Origin: Cladorrhinum sp. PSN259
Lineage: Eukaryota > Ascomycota > Sordariomycetes > Sordariales > Podosporaceae
Direction: 5' to 3'
DNA length: 64,000 nucleotides
NCBI GenBank assembly: GCA_033725935.1
Contig: MU867061.1
Span: 186,001-250,000, forward strand
Part shown: piece by piece, positions 1 to 11,830 of the stretch
Numbering within the stretch: position 1 is the first letter of the stretch
How the letters are laid out: each line of letters starts with the position of its first letter
Program-made: the position numbers and the translations under genes
Notes under the pieces: model-generated
Database searches by the model: none
The model's input: the letters and a program-made list of their open reading frames with translations, nothing else
Told to the model about the DNA's origin: nothing

Positions 1-40
1 CAGACACGTCAGGGAGGCGGTGGCGCAGAATTAGACCTTA

Positions 41-693
41 CAAGAACCCTGAAGCAACCCCAGTAAAGTCAACATCCCAGTGGTCGGGGAAGTTGGGGTT
101 GAAGTAGCGAGCGTAGGCACTGTCAGTCTCTCTTCCGCGGGTAATGACATCGTCAGAAATCATCTCCCGAATCTCTGACTTGGAGGACTCCTGAAGCGTC
201 TCATCCGAAATCTTGGCCGAACTGTTGAACTGCCGGACAGTGGCATCGACCCCGCCGAGTAGCAAATATTCGGAGAAGAGCTTGTTGCGGTCACCTTCCA
301 GCCTGCGACGGGCGCGGTAGCGCTGGATGCACTCCTCGATGCGATCAACGAATGAACGGTCCGACGAGTAGATGACTGTTCTCTCCTCCTCATACTCGGC
401 TGGAGTCATGGGCGGCTCGCAATAGTACTCTGTTTAAGTCTTAGTATTAGCCATTGTTGCGACATCACAGCCTCCACGGGGACGCTGGATGACTTACCCT
501 CGAAGCCCGTGCCGTTGACCTTGTTGGTTTTCTTGGACCGCTTCTTCTTTTTCTTCGGCTCCACGATCCCGGCGTTGGCTCCGATCCTCACTAGGTCTGT
601 TGATGGGGCGTCATGAGCCGCAGCGTCTCCGGGGACAACATCATGCAGCTCCTCTACCTGGTTAGCGAAGGCAGAAGGGGGCGTAGAAGACAT
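41..693 (-). CDS. arb1: Arb1-like Argonaute siRNA chaperone subunit (partial, left edge)
   Basis: Exons 693..498 and 429..41 are seen; the intron 497..430 is GTAAGT...CTAATACTAAG...CAG. A second donor (GTAAGG) starts at 40, so the gene runs on beyond the left edge. The joined protein has a Lys-rich run (KKKKKRSKK) followed by TGFEEYYCEPPMTPAEYEEE and an IEECIQRYRARRRLEGDRN segment, the pattern I associate with the N-terminus of fungal Arb1. In fission yeast Arb1 belongs to the ARC complex, which holds duplex siRNA on Argonaute and is needed for heterochromatin. About 195 residues are visible; the main Arb1 fold is off the window. The family call is from remembered sequence pattern, without a search. 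If right, the organism keeps a nuclear RNAi pathway. Confidence 0.72.
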
Positions 694-2619
694 CCTTGCT
701 CGGTGCTTCGGTTTTTGTGGTGGTTTGTTGCGTTGTTTGGGGGAAATTGGGAAGGAGGCTGAGTGAAGCCTGGCTGTTGTTCTGTATCAGACGAATCAGG
801 AAGCTTCAGGTTTTGCGGTCAAAGTTGGCCTACAGCAGAGAAGAGGAGACCCTAGAATTGAATGGAAAGACCGCAAGCTGGGATTCGAAGCTGCAACCTA
901 GAAGTTGAAGTTGCTTGTGAACTTTAGGGAAGGAACGACTGCAGGTAGCAAAGAACCTTGGAAAGGACTCGACTTTTTAGACATTCGAATTGACAGTTTA
1001 TCGAAATGGAAATACCGGCTAGGCAGGAAAAAGGGTGATAAGTTGGGACGACTCCCTCTACTTGCCTATGGTACCTTCATCGTGATGGTCGATCATGGCA
1101 TGATAATTAGATAGCTCCCCAATCCTATGTTTCCTACCCATTTTTTCCTCAGTTTGCAGAGCTTGCCATACTCACGTCATGGACAATCAGCAAGCGTTTG
1201 TTGAAGATGCCTGGGATTGTCAAGCCTCTGGAGGCCCCCAAAATCCCAAAACGGAAATTTGTTTTCTTGTAAGTGGTAAGAGAGAAGAGATGGCGGGAGG
1301 GTTAGGGAATCATTGAGGACATGTCAAGGCACCCAACGCGTCAATCTCTCTGGGGACCCTTGAGATGCATTTCATAGCCACTCAATATAATTTCCCATCT
1401 GTCACATTTATTGTGATTCTCACGATAGGTATTGTTGTCGGTTCTCACATGGTTAGAGGAGGCCTGCTGTCAAACAATCCACAGCGGCTAATGCATGCAA
1501 CTGCCGGCCATTTTTTGTCCACCCAGCACGTCAGCACGGGCACTAACAGTTTGTGTGGGTACCCTCTAGCAAAACGTGGTAAGGTGCGCGAGATTGAAGC
1601 TGAAAAAGTGGAAAAGCCATCAGCTGTCATCAATATCACCAGATAGGCGAGAGATGTTCTCGTGAGAAATACGGGTCCTGTGTCCAGTGCAACGAGTGAC
1701 GGATGCACATGAAGTGTGTTATGGACGGGCCCGGGTTGGCGGTGTGTGACAGCCCTACCGTAAAAGATGAGCAAATATGCAGAACATGGTGCAGTCACCC
1801 GGGGGCCGCAGCCTAGTGGGATTTCCGAATGGCATCCTGTCAATAAGCTTCTTCGACAAGGCAGACTGGATGACCTGTGGCTGTGAAACAATATGCCCGA
1901 GTTGCCCGTGTGTTGCGTAGACATTATTCCGCAGACATCCCGCATGTCCGTACCCGTGTGTCAGTCATTCCGCCACCCCCCGAGACCGCCTGCCACAGAC
2001 TCACAGACAAAAAGGCGCTGTGGCAGTGACAGAGGTCCCTTGCCCCTCACCTCTCTGCTGAGTGAACCCCCTGTCGTATAAAATGATGCGAACCCCTGGC
2101 ATTATCTGAGATAGCGAGTTGTGATTGGCCGAGATCTCAACTTCCCGAGTCTTTGGCGCTGTGGGTTCCGCTGGGCGGAGCGATCCACCAATGCGAATGC
2201 GGAGAAACCCCTCCTCTTCTCCCACTGTCTCCATCTCAATTTGGACATTGGCAGCGAGGCACCGCCTCTGTCGTGCGCCAACGCCATGACACCCACCTTT
2301 GGCCGTCCTTCTAGAAAAATGCCCTGCCCGCCCGTCTCCCCGTCCCATCTCCTTTCATTGTACATGGCTTCACTGAACTTGACCGAGCGATAGCACAACC
2401 TCGTCCCCTTTGTATTTTTGCGTTACCGTTACTAAAGCGTATGCGCCAGACGATTGCGGCCCGATCCCGACCCCTCCATCCCCCCACTACAAATATCAAC
2501 ATTGGAGGCCCTAGCCTTGCCAGCTCCAAATTGAAGCCCCCTTCTTCACCAACACCAGTAACTCTAATTATTCCACATCCGGGCAAGCCGCCACCTTTTT
2601 GTTTAAAACCGTCGCCGAA
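694..2619. other. Intergenic region between arb1 and the inositol kinase gene
   Basis: No convincing gene. Open frames here (for example 1445-1945 minus and several overlapping frames at 2000-2700) lack family motifs and overlap one another on both strands. The right part is probably the promoter and 5' leader of the downstream kinase gene. A telomere-like GGGTTAGGG word sits near 1300. The two flanking genes are divergent, so this is a shared upstream region of about 1.9 kb. Confidence 0.6.
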
Positions 2620-3872
2620 ATGATTAGCAGTCGGGAACTTCCGAGCCACGCCGACCTCAAGCCGTACAACCATGCGGTTGCTGGGCAGTAAGCGCAACCC
2701 CAGACCACTTCATACGTCGTTGCGAGTGCCCTTGTTTAACACTGCCTTCTTCTCCTGCTTTTAGTGATGGAACCCTTTGCGATCCTGATGGGGAGCTGTT
2801 TATCAAGCCCTGTGTGCAACAGGAGATTGACTTTTACGAGAAAGCATTCAAAGACCACAACAATTTCGCCGATCTGATGCCCGAGTTTTACGGCGTCCTG
2901 ACTTTGAACGACTCGACCGACGTCGACCCCTCAAGCGTTACCGAGCAGCTCCCTCACGAGGTCCTCGACCACATGAGCCAACACCTGAAGGATGAGGCAG
3001 TTCGCATGGCCACGGAGCATGCTGCCAAAGCAGCTGCTGGAGCCGCAGGCCCTAACAACATCAAAAGCCGTAAAATCGCCACCGACAAGTCAGTAGTTCT
3101 TGAGAATGCTGCCTACGGATTTAAACATCCCAATATCCTCGACGCCAAGCTTGGCCAGAGACTGTGGGCCGACGATGCGAAGCAGGAGAAAAAAGATCGG
3201 TTCGACAAAATCACAGCCTCAACCACCAACGGATCTCACGGTTTCCGCATCGCTGGAATGCGAGTATGGCGCGGTTCTGAAAATGCTTCCGAGTGGGATC
3301 AAGAAGGCTACAAGATCTACGACAAGGATTTTGGTAGACTCGAGGTGGACAAAGACAACATTACCCAGACACTCCGAAAGTTTATCTTTAACCCCAGAGC
3401 CAACATCGACGAAGATCTGGGCAGAGCTGTCGCAAATGCTTTCCTCAACGATCTGAAGCGGGTCGAGCAAGTCCTTTCCAGCGTGGAGACTAGGATGTAC
3501 TCTGCCAGCCTGTTGTTCACGTTCGAGGGTGATGGTGAGGTTCTCCGCGCAAATATCGAGCAGCAGACAGTTACGATCTCAATTCCAGAGCCTACCAAGA
3601 AGGCTGCTCAAAATGGCAACCATGACTGGCCACACCTTCAAACCTCACGTGTTGACAGTGGCATAGTTCTGGATGGCGATGGAGAGATTCTCAATCGCAA
3701 GGAAGCCATCGAGAGTGATGAAGATGACGACTTTTCCTCGCTTCCCAAGATTTACAGCCTCAAACTGATTGACTTTGCGCACGCGACCTGGGTTCCCGGA
3801 CAGGGCCCCGACGAGAACAGTCTTCTTGGAGTTCGGAGTTTGATCAAGATTTTTGAGGAGTTGAGCAAGTAG
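2620..3872 (+). CDS. inositol polyphosphate multikinase (Arg82/IPMK family)
   Basis: Exons 2620..2687 and 2765..3872 give 391 residues. The join restores AVAGHDGTLCDPDGELFIKP, the conserved N-terminal block of the IPK family; without exon 1 no ATG precedes it. The inositol-binding PxxxDxKxG motif is PNILDAKLG (about residues 145-153), the SLL-type motif is SASLLF (about 270-275) and the metal-binding C-terminal motif is LIDFAHA (Asp about 360). These are the full catalytic signatures. Family members phosphorylate IP3 to IP4/IP5, mainly in the nucleus, and yeast Arg82 also acts with the ArgR-Mcm1 transcription complex. An Ala-rich and acidic insert (ESDEDDDFSS) lies between the motifs. The intron is 77 nt, phase 2. 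Confidence 0.93.
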
Positions 3873-4047
3873 ATTCACTTGCGGGACATGGATGGCAAGG
3901 CGCAAACAAACCAAAAAAGTGAATTTCCTGGCGTTCTGGGAGCGACTGCTGTGCTACCTACATTTTTGTATCCGCATAGCGCTGGTTGCACATGATACGG
4001 GGGTCATATGCATTTGCTAAACATCACGACATCATGAAGAAGAGATA

Positions 4048-4082
4048 GAGAAGTGGATGGATGGATGGATGGATGGATGGTG
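4048..4082. repeat. (GATG)n microsatellite
   Basis: About seven GATG units in a row in the spacer downstream of the inositol kinase gene. Simple repeat, no coding role. Confidence 0.85.
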
Positions 4083-7000
4083 ATGTGGCGGATCTCCCTA
4101 CAGGGACTGATCTTGGGTTCTTTTCTAATGGCTTGATTTTTCCCAATACCCTTTGTTTTGTAACAATATCACATGGCACTCTAGATCTGGTCCTGTTTTT
4201 GGGTCGGTTATGATATATCTGGATCGCGTGGTCAGATAACAATCGTGGCTTAAAGTTCTCTTTGGGCTCTTTAGTGTTTTACTTTTGGATGAGCTGTCTC
4301 ATCCCAATACACAAGTCGACCTTTGCTTGACGTTAGATTCAGTGTTACCACGGTTTCCGACCCAGTTTTATGCTTTCAACCGTAAACCCAACATCAGGTG
4401 CACAGCATTACACTTGTATGTGCCATCTTGGTCAAATGCTCACGGGGGTACTGAACGCAGCTTAGGTGTACAACATGGGCATGGCTGAATTGCAGGCAGT
4501 GATATTCCATATTGTGAACTGCTGCTCTCTTGCATGTGGGTAACTAGTTCAACATCTCATTACGTCCCTTCAGGGTATCATGCTCCTCGTTTAGTGTACA
4601 CCTTCTCAGCGGGAAAAAAAAAAAAAAAAGAGGAATGCATGACAAAGGGGAATTGGTACAAAGACAGAAGGACATGTAATGTGATCAGTGATAAATGGAG
4701 CCAGTTGAGAGCGTCGACTCCAGAACTACTTTCGATTTCTTGTCACCCGAAGCACTCAACAATACAATCCAAACAATGTCAGATGCAAATCCAAAGGTAC
4801 ATATCATATTTACCCCTGGCTCTTGCATTCACTGAAAGCTCATGTACCCTGCCTGTCCTTGCCTGTCAAAGAAAGCTTGTGGCGCTCAGCCGGCAGAGAT
4901 CCCGCGGGGAATCTGGAGAGAGCCTGCTGTCCCCCTTGACCGCTGCAGGTGGGCAATGGCCAATCATCTCTTTGCAAAGTCCAACGCCTCGTTGAGAAAA
5001 AACTTGGTGTGAATCCCTGTTTGACAAGGTGCAAAACCAGGCTGTCGGATATGAAAGACAGACCAGGAACGGACAGAATTGCCCTCTTTTATGACCCCTC
5101 GCCCCCCGCCGTTACAGCTCTCTGATGCTCACAGGTCTGTTATCTCGTCCCCTCCTCACTTTGCATTCGCAAACTAGAAGGAGGCGGCTGGATGGATTCT
5201 GGAGACCAAAGGTCCGGAATACCAGATGGAGACATTCAAGGTAATGCAGCCAATTTGTCCGACGGACAGATGAGAATCCACTCGGACCATTGCTAGGGGG
5301 GAAAAAAGGAAAAAAGGAAAAAAGAAAAGAAAAAACAAATCTTGGGTTTTGGCTAACTCCTGAATCTGATGGCGAAATGTGACAAGTGTGTCTAGGACTT
5401 GTAAGCCAAGAAAAACGAGGCCGCACCATCAGCTGGTTGTGATTCCGTCCTCTTCGGTTTGGTCGGGACTCGGGTGTCAATTTCCGTCAAGGGGTTTTTT
5501 TGCCTGAACTCTGGTGTAAAGATTAAGTCTTCTTGAGAGTTTTTCCGTCCGGATTCGCTTGTTCGTTACCAGAAAGGCCTCATGAAGTTTGGGACTCTTC
5601 ACCCTGCCAATTTGCCTGGCAGTGGCAGTCCACCAGTCCGAGTTTGGGGAAGCGCAACGGTGAGGCGGGCGGGATCCTCCGCTTAGCACTGACCAGCGGC
5701 GAGCACGGATCCCAGATCTCCGATGCTCCCCGTTTTGCCAAGCCAAGGAAACTCGGGAAGGAGCACAGATCTTTTTTGGGGCTGCCCTTTTTCATCCGAA
5801 CCGTTGAAAGTCGATAATGCCTCGAAATGTCCCAAAATGCCCAGCTACTGGGCGAGCAGAAGGAGCAAGATGAAGATGAAGGGAGATTAGATCCTGCGAA
5901 TCCTCAAAATCAACTCTTGGCATCACACGAATTACAATAGTTATCTTTGTGCATTGCAAGTACACTTGACTGCCTCGGAGTATCATCAGAATATTTTTTT
6001 CCTTTTCTTCTGTTTAGTACCAAGCGGCTGACGCATTTGCATGACCTCTTTTGTCCAATTGATGCGTTTGCAGCGGACAGCACCCACACCTCACATGCAC
6101 TTCACTGCAACCACAGGCGATCCTGGTTTCGCTTGTCACAGTAGTCAAAAACAACCGCCTCCTTAGCTCGCCTCATGCACAAGATGGTATGCTCTGGTAA
6201 TGCTGCGGGTGATCTCCATCAGCTGCTGCCACCCAACCGGAGCCGCCTCCAACATTTGGATTGTCCTAAGAGGATGACCTCATGCGGGCAAAGTCATTTT
6301 GTTGGCACTGGCCGGGAGCCAAGCATCGTTAGCGACCCAGTGTTCATTTTTTTCTTTTGCCCAATCTAGGCGCCCTCGCCTTTTTCTGGGGGCATGACTG
6401 TGTGACGTGGATGACTGAATGTGACCAGTCGACCATTATCTTGCTTCAGGTGGCAGCACATTGGACAGTGCGCAGCGTGCGGCAGTTTGTCGAAATTGAG
6501 ACACCAGGGTCCATTTCTCACTTGTCTGGCGGACGTGCGTGCCAATTCCACTGTCTCACTCACACTTGCCGGGGGCTAACCTGGCCTAGCAGTTTGGCCA
6601 AGCCTTAAAAGTGATGTCTTGTCGATCACTTCATCCACCACCCCTTAGGCGGGATATCGTTCCGGAGAGACTTGTCTCTTGGACGAGTGAGTGGACATGG
6701 TTGTTTGTTGCTTCCTTTTATGAAAATGCCCCCGGTTAACATATTACCTGGTAGGTCCCATGGCTAGTCGCCTCGCTCTCTCTTGCGAATTCTTTTTTTC
6801 TTGCTTCGCCTTTTGTATCAGACATCTGATACCGTGCTACGGTTTCCAACAAACAAAGTCCCTTTTGTTGTTTACGCCTTCTTCACTTTCGTCCGATCAT
6901 ACGCAACTTCACCATCATAAAGCCTAGGAGCCCTCTTTCCGTCATCAAACCTTGGAACTCTTCCGGTTGCAGTTCCACTCCCCGTGCTTGCCCAAAGGAA

Positions 7001-7224
7001 AGCGCCACCGTAACTTATTTCCTTGTGTGGTCAACAGTGCATTCTCCGACTCGTCTTCTGCTTGTGGCCGGAGCATTTCTTTCTGGTCCTCCTGGGCTGG
7101 ACCGCAACAAAAAACTTGACGCCATTAACCACGCAGTGCCTGAATGTCTTGTCGCCTTCATGGATATCCTTCCACACGGTAGCTGGACCGAACGTCTAGC
7201 CAGTCGGGGGATTTTCACATCCTA

Positions 7225-7225
7225 T

Positions 7226-7261
<36 letters not shown>

Positions 7262-7262
7262 G
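7225..7262. repeat. (CAT)n microsatellite in the GPCR 5' leader
   Basis: Twelve or so ATC/CAT trinucleotides in a row, about 70 bases before the chosen start codon of the receptor gene. In one frame it would read as poly-His, but that frame runs across the receptor start and is not credible as a gene. Confidence 0.85.
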
Positions 7263-7331
7263 TTAGAAGCATTAGGCAGCATCTCTCGGAGGACGCTCCA
7301 TCATCATGCTCATCAAACCACACCGGCGACC

Positions 7332-9431
7332 ATGCTCAACCCGACGACACCAATCCAAGCCCCATATGTGCCCGACTCAGGTGACTCCGCACACACACAT
7401 TGCCTTCTATTGGTCCTATCGCTCGTCTTTGCCTCGATCAGTGTCGTCTCGACCCTATCAACACTCTACTGGTTCGTCAAGATGAGGCGGAGTTTCCGGC
7501 ACGAGTAAGTCCTCCCACCCGTGGGCTACATTTACATGCTCAACTAACTCCGAACTAGGTTGATATTGCTGTTAGTCCAGAGTGACCTCGTCAAGTCAGC
7601 AGCATTCGTGGTCTTTCCGATTGTGAGCATGCTCTGGGGCCCCGTCAAGTCCGGCTCGGCTTTCTGTCAAATCAGTGGCTTTATCCTCGCCATCGGAATC
7701 GAATCGTCGGACGTTGCCATCCTCCTCATTGCCTTGCACTCGGTCATGTACATCTTTCGGCCCCAGTCAGGTCTCTATCCATACCGTCATATTGCGTCGC
7801 TAGTATTCTACTTATTTCCGCTTACGACTGCGTGCCTGGCGTTTATTGAGGGACCTGGATACGAGAACGTCGGTCACTATTGCTATTTGAGAACAGACCA
7901 CAGTTGGTCGAGGCTGGCGCTCAGCTGGGTTCCGCGATATATCATCTGTGCCGCCATCGTCGGCATCTACGCTTTTATCTACATTTACATCAGGAAAAGG
8001 ATGGATGACTATGGGAGGAGGAGCTCAGGAAGCTTGGAAGCGCCCCCAGCCGAATTGATCAGAGACGAAGCCCCATCATCACCGCGTGTTCCACGCATTG
8101 CATACCACGGGTTGATTCCATCAACTCCCAGCTCCCGAACCTCAGCCGCCGAGACAATTTATCCCACCAAAGGACGACAAGCTTCCGCATCCTCAGCAAG
8201 CACCATGCGGTTAGAAAACGCTGGAAAGACTGTAGACTCTCCCATCATCACTGTCACTAGTCCATCGTCACAAGCTCGGAGGCCGTCAGTATCACAACAA
8301 CGCAGACGATCTATCCACTGGAGTTGGGAAGGATTTAATCAAGCACCCGCTGCTTCGAGGGGAAGAAATATTTTAGCCGAAGAGACTGAAGATCCTTTAT
8401 CCACCAAAGGTCCTCTGACTGTACTTAGCGTCAGCCCCGTATCACCGCCACCGCCTGTGCGAACTGCCCGACGCAAAAGCTACACAACAGTCACCTCCGA
8501 GACGTCCTCTTCTGGCCCTGCCAGTCCGAGTCTGTTTTATAATCGATCCCTCCCGTCTACCTGCAACACCCGCCCGAGCAGCATTGATGCAGCTAATGAC
8601 CCGCACGCACATTCTCACCAATCCCGCCAGAAACGATCGTTCTCTCTGCCGAATATCTTTACAATTCTTCGACGTGGACCTTGCCAAGAAACCGCTTCCT
8701 CAACCTCGGCTCAAGACACTCTGCGCTCTGCATCAACCGGCTTCGCTCCCGCCAGATTCCCTCTTTCGACATTTGAAGATAATTCGGGGAGTGTCTCTAG
8801 GCACCGAGAAAAGATTCGTCGTCAACTGTGGTCACTTTTCGTATATCCGATGGTATACATGATTATTTGGACTTTTCCTTTTGTGTCGCACGTGATGGGG
8901 TATGATGATTCGGTATCGCGGAATGATCCGCAGTGGCTGCTTGTGCTTGGGATTCTGAGTCTGAGCGTACAGGGCATGGTTAACTGTTTATTATTTACGA
9001 TTCGGGAACAGCCGTGGAAACAAGCAAAGGGGAGGGCGTTCTGGAACAGTTTGAAGAAGAGGTGGCAGAGGGGGTATCATGGTGGCGGGCATCACAGGGG
9101 TGGGATTACGGGGAGGACGAGGGAGGAGATGCTTGTGGATGGGAGACTGGCAAGGGAACGGAGGGCAGAGGAGGTTGTTGTTGAGAGAGAGAGGAGGGTG
9201 AATCATGGGAGTCTGCCATGGCAGAATGGGGGAGAAGCCGACGTGGGATCGGGAGCTGAAAGGGGCACTACCAACAGGGAGTGGTGGGATGTGGGAGTAT
9301 TTGCATTTGATTTTGGGGATGAGGATGATGAGAGCGATGAAGAAGGTATGGAGAGAGATGAAGAGCAAGGAATTTGGATGAGTGGAAGAGGAAGGTTGGA
9401 GAGTTTGGATGGACAGAGGGTTGCTGTTTGA
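7332..9431 (+). CDS. Git3-type G-protein-coupled receptor (nutrient/glucose-sensing family)
   Basis: Exons 7332..7504 and 7559..9431 give 681 residues; the intron is GTAAGT...CTAG (54 nt) and falls between TM1 and TM2. Seven hydrophobic segments are visible: TM1 in exon 1, TM2-TM5 over about residues 58-202, then a cytoplasmic loop of about 275 residues that is rich in Ser/Thr/Pro, and TM6-TM7 (LWSLFVYPMVYMIIW at about 480 and WLLVLGILSLSVQG). The RRQLWSLFVYP...REQPWK block matches what I know of the Git3 C-terminal domain; TM2-TM3 has FCQISGFILAIGIESSD. Git3/Gpr1 receptors couple nutrient signals to the Gpa2-cAMP pathway at the plasma membrane. The tail is Arg-rich and then strongly acidic. 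The start at 7332 is preferred; an in-frame ATG at 7260 would add 24 His/Thr-rich residues. Exact receptor class and ligand are unknown. Confidence 0.85.
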
Positions 9432-10442
9432 GTTTTTCTTGTCATCACTTTTCTCTATTTTTTTGGGGGGTCATTCTTGGAGCATGGCGAGCACTGCATC
9501 ACGGCCAACAGTTTGCCACTTTTTCTTTTGTCTTTCTTTTGTCGCTTTATTTTCCTGTTTACTGGTGGGCTATGTGGGCTTTCAGGCGCAAAACAGGACA
9601 AAGCAGGATCGGATCTATACCCCTTTTCTTTTGTTCACAAAAAATTCGGCGGTGGGCATCATGGTTTATGTTTCAATCAGGCGTGGCGTTCTTTTTTGGA
9701 CTCAAATAGCAAGAGCTGGAACTTGCATACAACTGCATTAAGGGATGGCAAGAGAGTCTATCACCATCATCAAACAACCTATCATTGGTATTATTATTTT
9801 TTATTTAGTTATTAGCTTCGATGGTTGACAGGTTTGACGGCGGGTAACCAGTCACGCAACCATTGATCAAAGGCTACCTGGGGTTCAATTCAAAGAGATT
9901 ATTTATGTTTAAAAAATAAAGACGTGAATTAGATGTGAAATTTCAGTTATGCGCGTTGACTGCTCAGTGTAATCAATATGCGTATACATGATCTAGTTTG
10001 CTCTCTGATAATATGTTCATCATCATCCTTGCTGTTCATCATCACGCCATTATATTAACCATTCTGGACTTTGATTCCTTTTCCGGAAAGGGGTATTTTT
10101 ACACTTCAACTGCCGTGCCGTGCGGTGCACTGATGAAATACCTTATTTATATATTGAACCGGGGTGGTGGTGATGATGATCCTTGCTAGTGAGTCGAGTG
10201 AGGCCGAGATCACCACGTGGGGTTTTCGGACGATCATGATGTCTTGGCAACCGGGGAAGGGGGGGGGAGGGGGGTTATAAGGGATGGCACGGATGGGATG
10301 AACAAAAAGGTCGCCGACCATAAGAGTTTCAAGACCATTGAAGACTAGGAGTTCCAGACCGATGAACAAACTGATGATGATCTTTTTTGTTGTTGTTGTT
10401 GTTGTGAAATGGAACTATCCGTATCACGCTATTGAATACTAA
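9432..10442. other. Intergenic spacer, convergent genes
   Basis: About 1 kb between the 3' ends of the GPCR and amidotransferase-like genes. It is AT-rich with a GGGGGGGGGAGGGGGG run near 10257-10275 and a (TTG)n repeat near 10385-10405. Overlapping short frames at 9374-9815 have no motif. No gene supported. Confidence 0.6.
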
Positions 10443-11343
10443 TTAGCGATTGGCCAGTTCCTTCTCGTCCACCGGTGCCGGTTTGAGGAGGAGAAACTCG
10501 ATGAAAGCCCGAGTCACGAGGACGCCGTCCTGGTCGTCGTCCCCGCTCGAGTCGTTGCGGGCCATGCCGCTCGCAAAGAGGTCGTCGGGGAAGAGGCCCG
10601 ACCCGTGTCGCAGCTCGAGGATCTCGCGCATGATTTCCTGGGTGAATTCAGGGTGGCCCTGGATCGTGATGACCCTGCCGGGAACTAAGAACCCGTGGTT
10701 GGGGCATTTGGGCGTTGAGGCGAGGAGCGTAGCGCCCGCCGGGACCGAGTAGACTTGGTCTCGGTGCATTTGTTGGATTTTCTTTTTTTTGGGCAAAACA
10801 TGTTAATGAGGGGATACTAAACAAGGGGATCGAGGTGGGGAGGGAGGGGGAGGGAGAGGGAGGGGGAGGGGGGGAGGGGGAAAGTACTAATGTCTCCCTG
10901 CCGCCGAATAACTCTTTGCCCTTTTCGGTCAGTTGCGTCTCGGTGACGCTCACTTCCCACCCTTTGTCGCTTCGTGCCACCAGAGCACCCAGAGCCCTGG
11001 CGACGATCTGGTGGCCGAAGCAGACGCCGATTACGCGGACCCTGGGGTGGATCAGAGCCTTGCGGGTGTATTCGACCAGCTTGAGGATCCAGTCGTCGTT
11101 GTCGAAGGAGTTGTACTTGGATCCCGTGATGAGGATCGCGTCGATCGAGTCGAGGTCCGGGTAGGATGAGTCTGGGTTCTGGACTATGTCGTGCCCTGTA
11201 AGTGTGAGGGCTGAGGACAGGGGCTCTGGCGCTAAGGCTCGGGTGAAAAGGTGGGAGAAGACGCCAAAGTAGCCCGAGTACTTCTCGTTGGCTTTGGGTA
11301 CGGGCGTGTCGGCCTCGAGGATTGCGAGGCGGATTGGTGCCAT
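10443..11343 (-). CDS. class I glutamine amidotransferase-like protein
   Basis: Exons 11343..10888 and 10781..10443 give 264 residues. The intron (10887..10782, GTACTT...AAAAG) is phase 0 and joins GGRETL to KIQQMHRDQV. The triad is visible: nucleophile Cys108 in GVCFGHQ, and His195 with Glu197 in QGHPEF. A GSKYNSF oxyanion-side loop precedes it. The stand-alone GATase domain without a synthetase partner resembles the small fungal family that includes yeast YLR126C and its fission-yeast relative; their substrates are not firmly known. It is divergent from ppx1, 487 bp apart. The intron is almost pure C/T on the coding strand. Confidence 0.9.
10826..10881 (+). repeat. G-rich polypurine tract inside the amidotransferase-like intron
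   Basis: On the plus strand this is a run of GGGAGGG/GGGGAGGG blocks about 55 bases long, lying in the intron of the minus-strand gene, where it forms the pyrimidine tract. It has enough G-runs to form a G-quadruplex. Confidence 0.8.
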
Positions 11344-11830
11344 GATGATGATGTGCCGATGAGAGGAGGGAGTATGAGTGTGTGAGAGGGGCTGTAAAGT
11401 GGTAAGGCGATTTATTGTAAGTGAAGGGCAAATTCCTCAAAGTAAAAACAAGCTTCAACCAGATGCGCCGACTCCAAAAACTATGAAACCAGCTCTCATA
11501 AATACATTAGATGGGGTTGTATTTACTAAAGATGTCCCATTCACACACACCTCGGCCAGTTCGGTGGCGGGGCTTATCAGCGAAACATTCGGACGATAAG
11601 AGAACTGAGACCCCTGCAAGCCGTTGCCGCTTCCAAGAATCCATCCCTGTCTCCGTCATTCTCGGCTCCGTACAGAAACACATGGCGGCGGGAAGACGGG
11701 CACTTTACAGATTACTGCCGAATATTATTTCCCCCGAAATATCCATCTTGCATTGCTTTTGGTGTTGTACAAGACCAAGGAAAGAAAGACAGGGCTGAGG
11801 ATCGAAGCCTACTGAGAGATTCACTGCATC
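11344..11830. promoter_or_regulatory. Divergent promoter region, amidotransferase-like gene / ppx1
   Basis: 487 bp between two divergently transcribed start codons. No gene fits. It must hold both promoters; no specific factor site stands out beyond general AT-rich stretches. Confidence 0.6.

Larger units (their letters stand above)
3873..7331. other. Long intergenic region upstream of the GPCR gene
   Basis: About 3.5 kb with no supported gene. It contains a (GATG)n microsatellite near 4050-4082, an A-run at 4612-4629, a purine-rich tract near 5299-5336 and a (CAT/ATC)n microsatellite at about 7225-7262. Short open frames (4534-4995 plus, 5112-5480 minus, 5533-5817 plus and others) have no recognisable motif and overlap on both strands. 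The right end is probably a long 5' leader of the receptor gene, as is common for fungal signalling genes. Confidence 0.55.

Noticed and set aside
1445..1945. 166-codon minus-strand frame upstream of the inositol kinase gene
   Set aside because: No motif, no intron logic, overlaps other frames, and composition resembles spacer.
4534..4995. 153-codon plus-strand frame
   Set aside because: Runs through a poly(A) tract and carries no domain; likely chance in a long spacer.
7025..7384. Frame encoding a run of His
   Set aside because: Comes from the CAT microsatellite and overlaps the receptor start; no ATG at its beginning.
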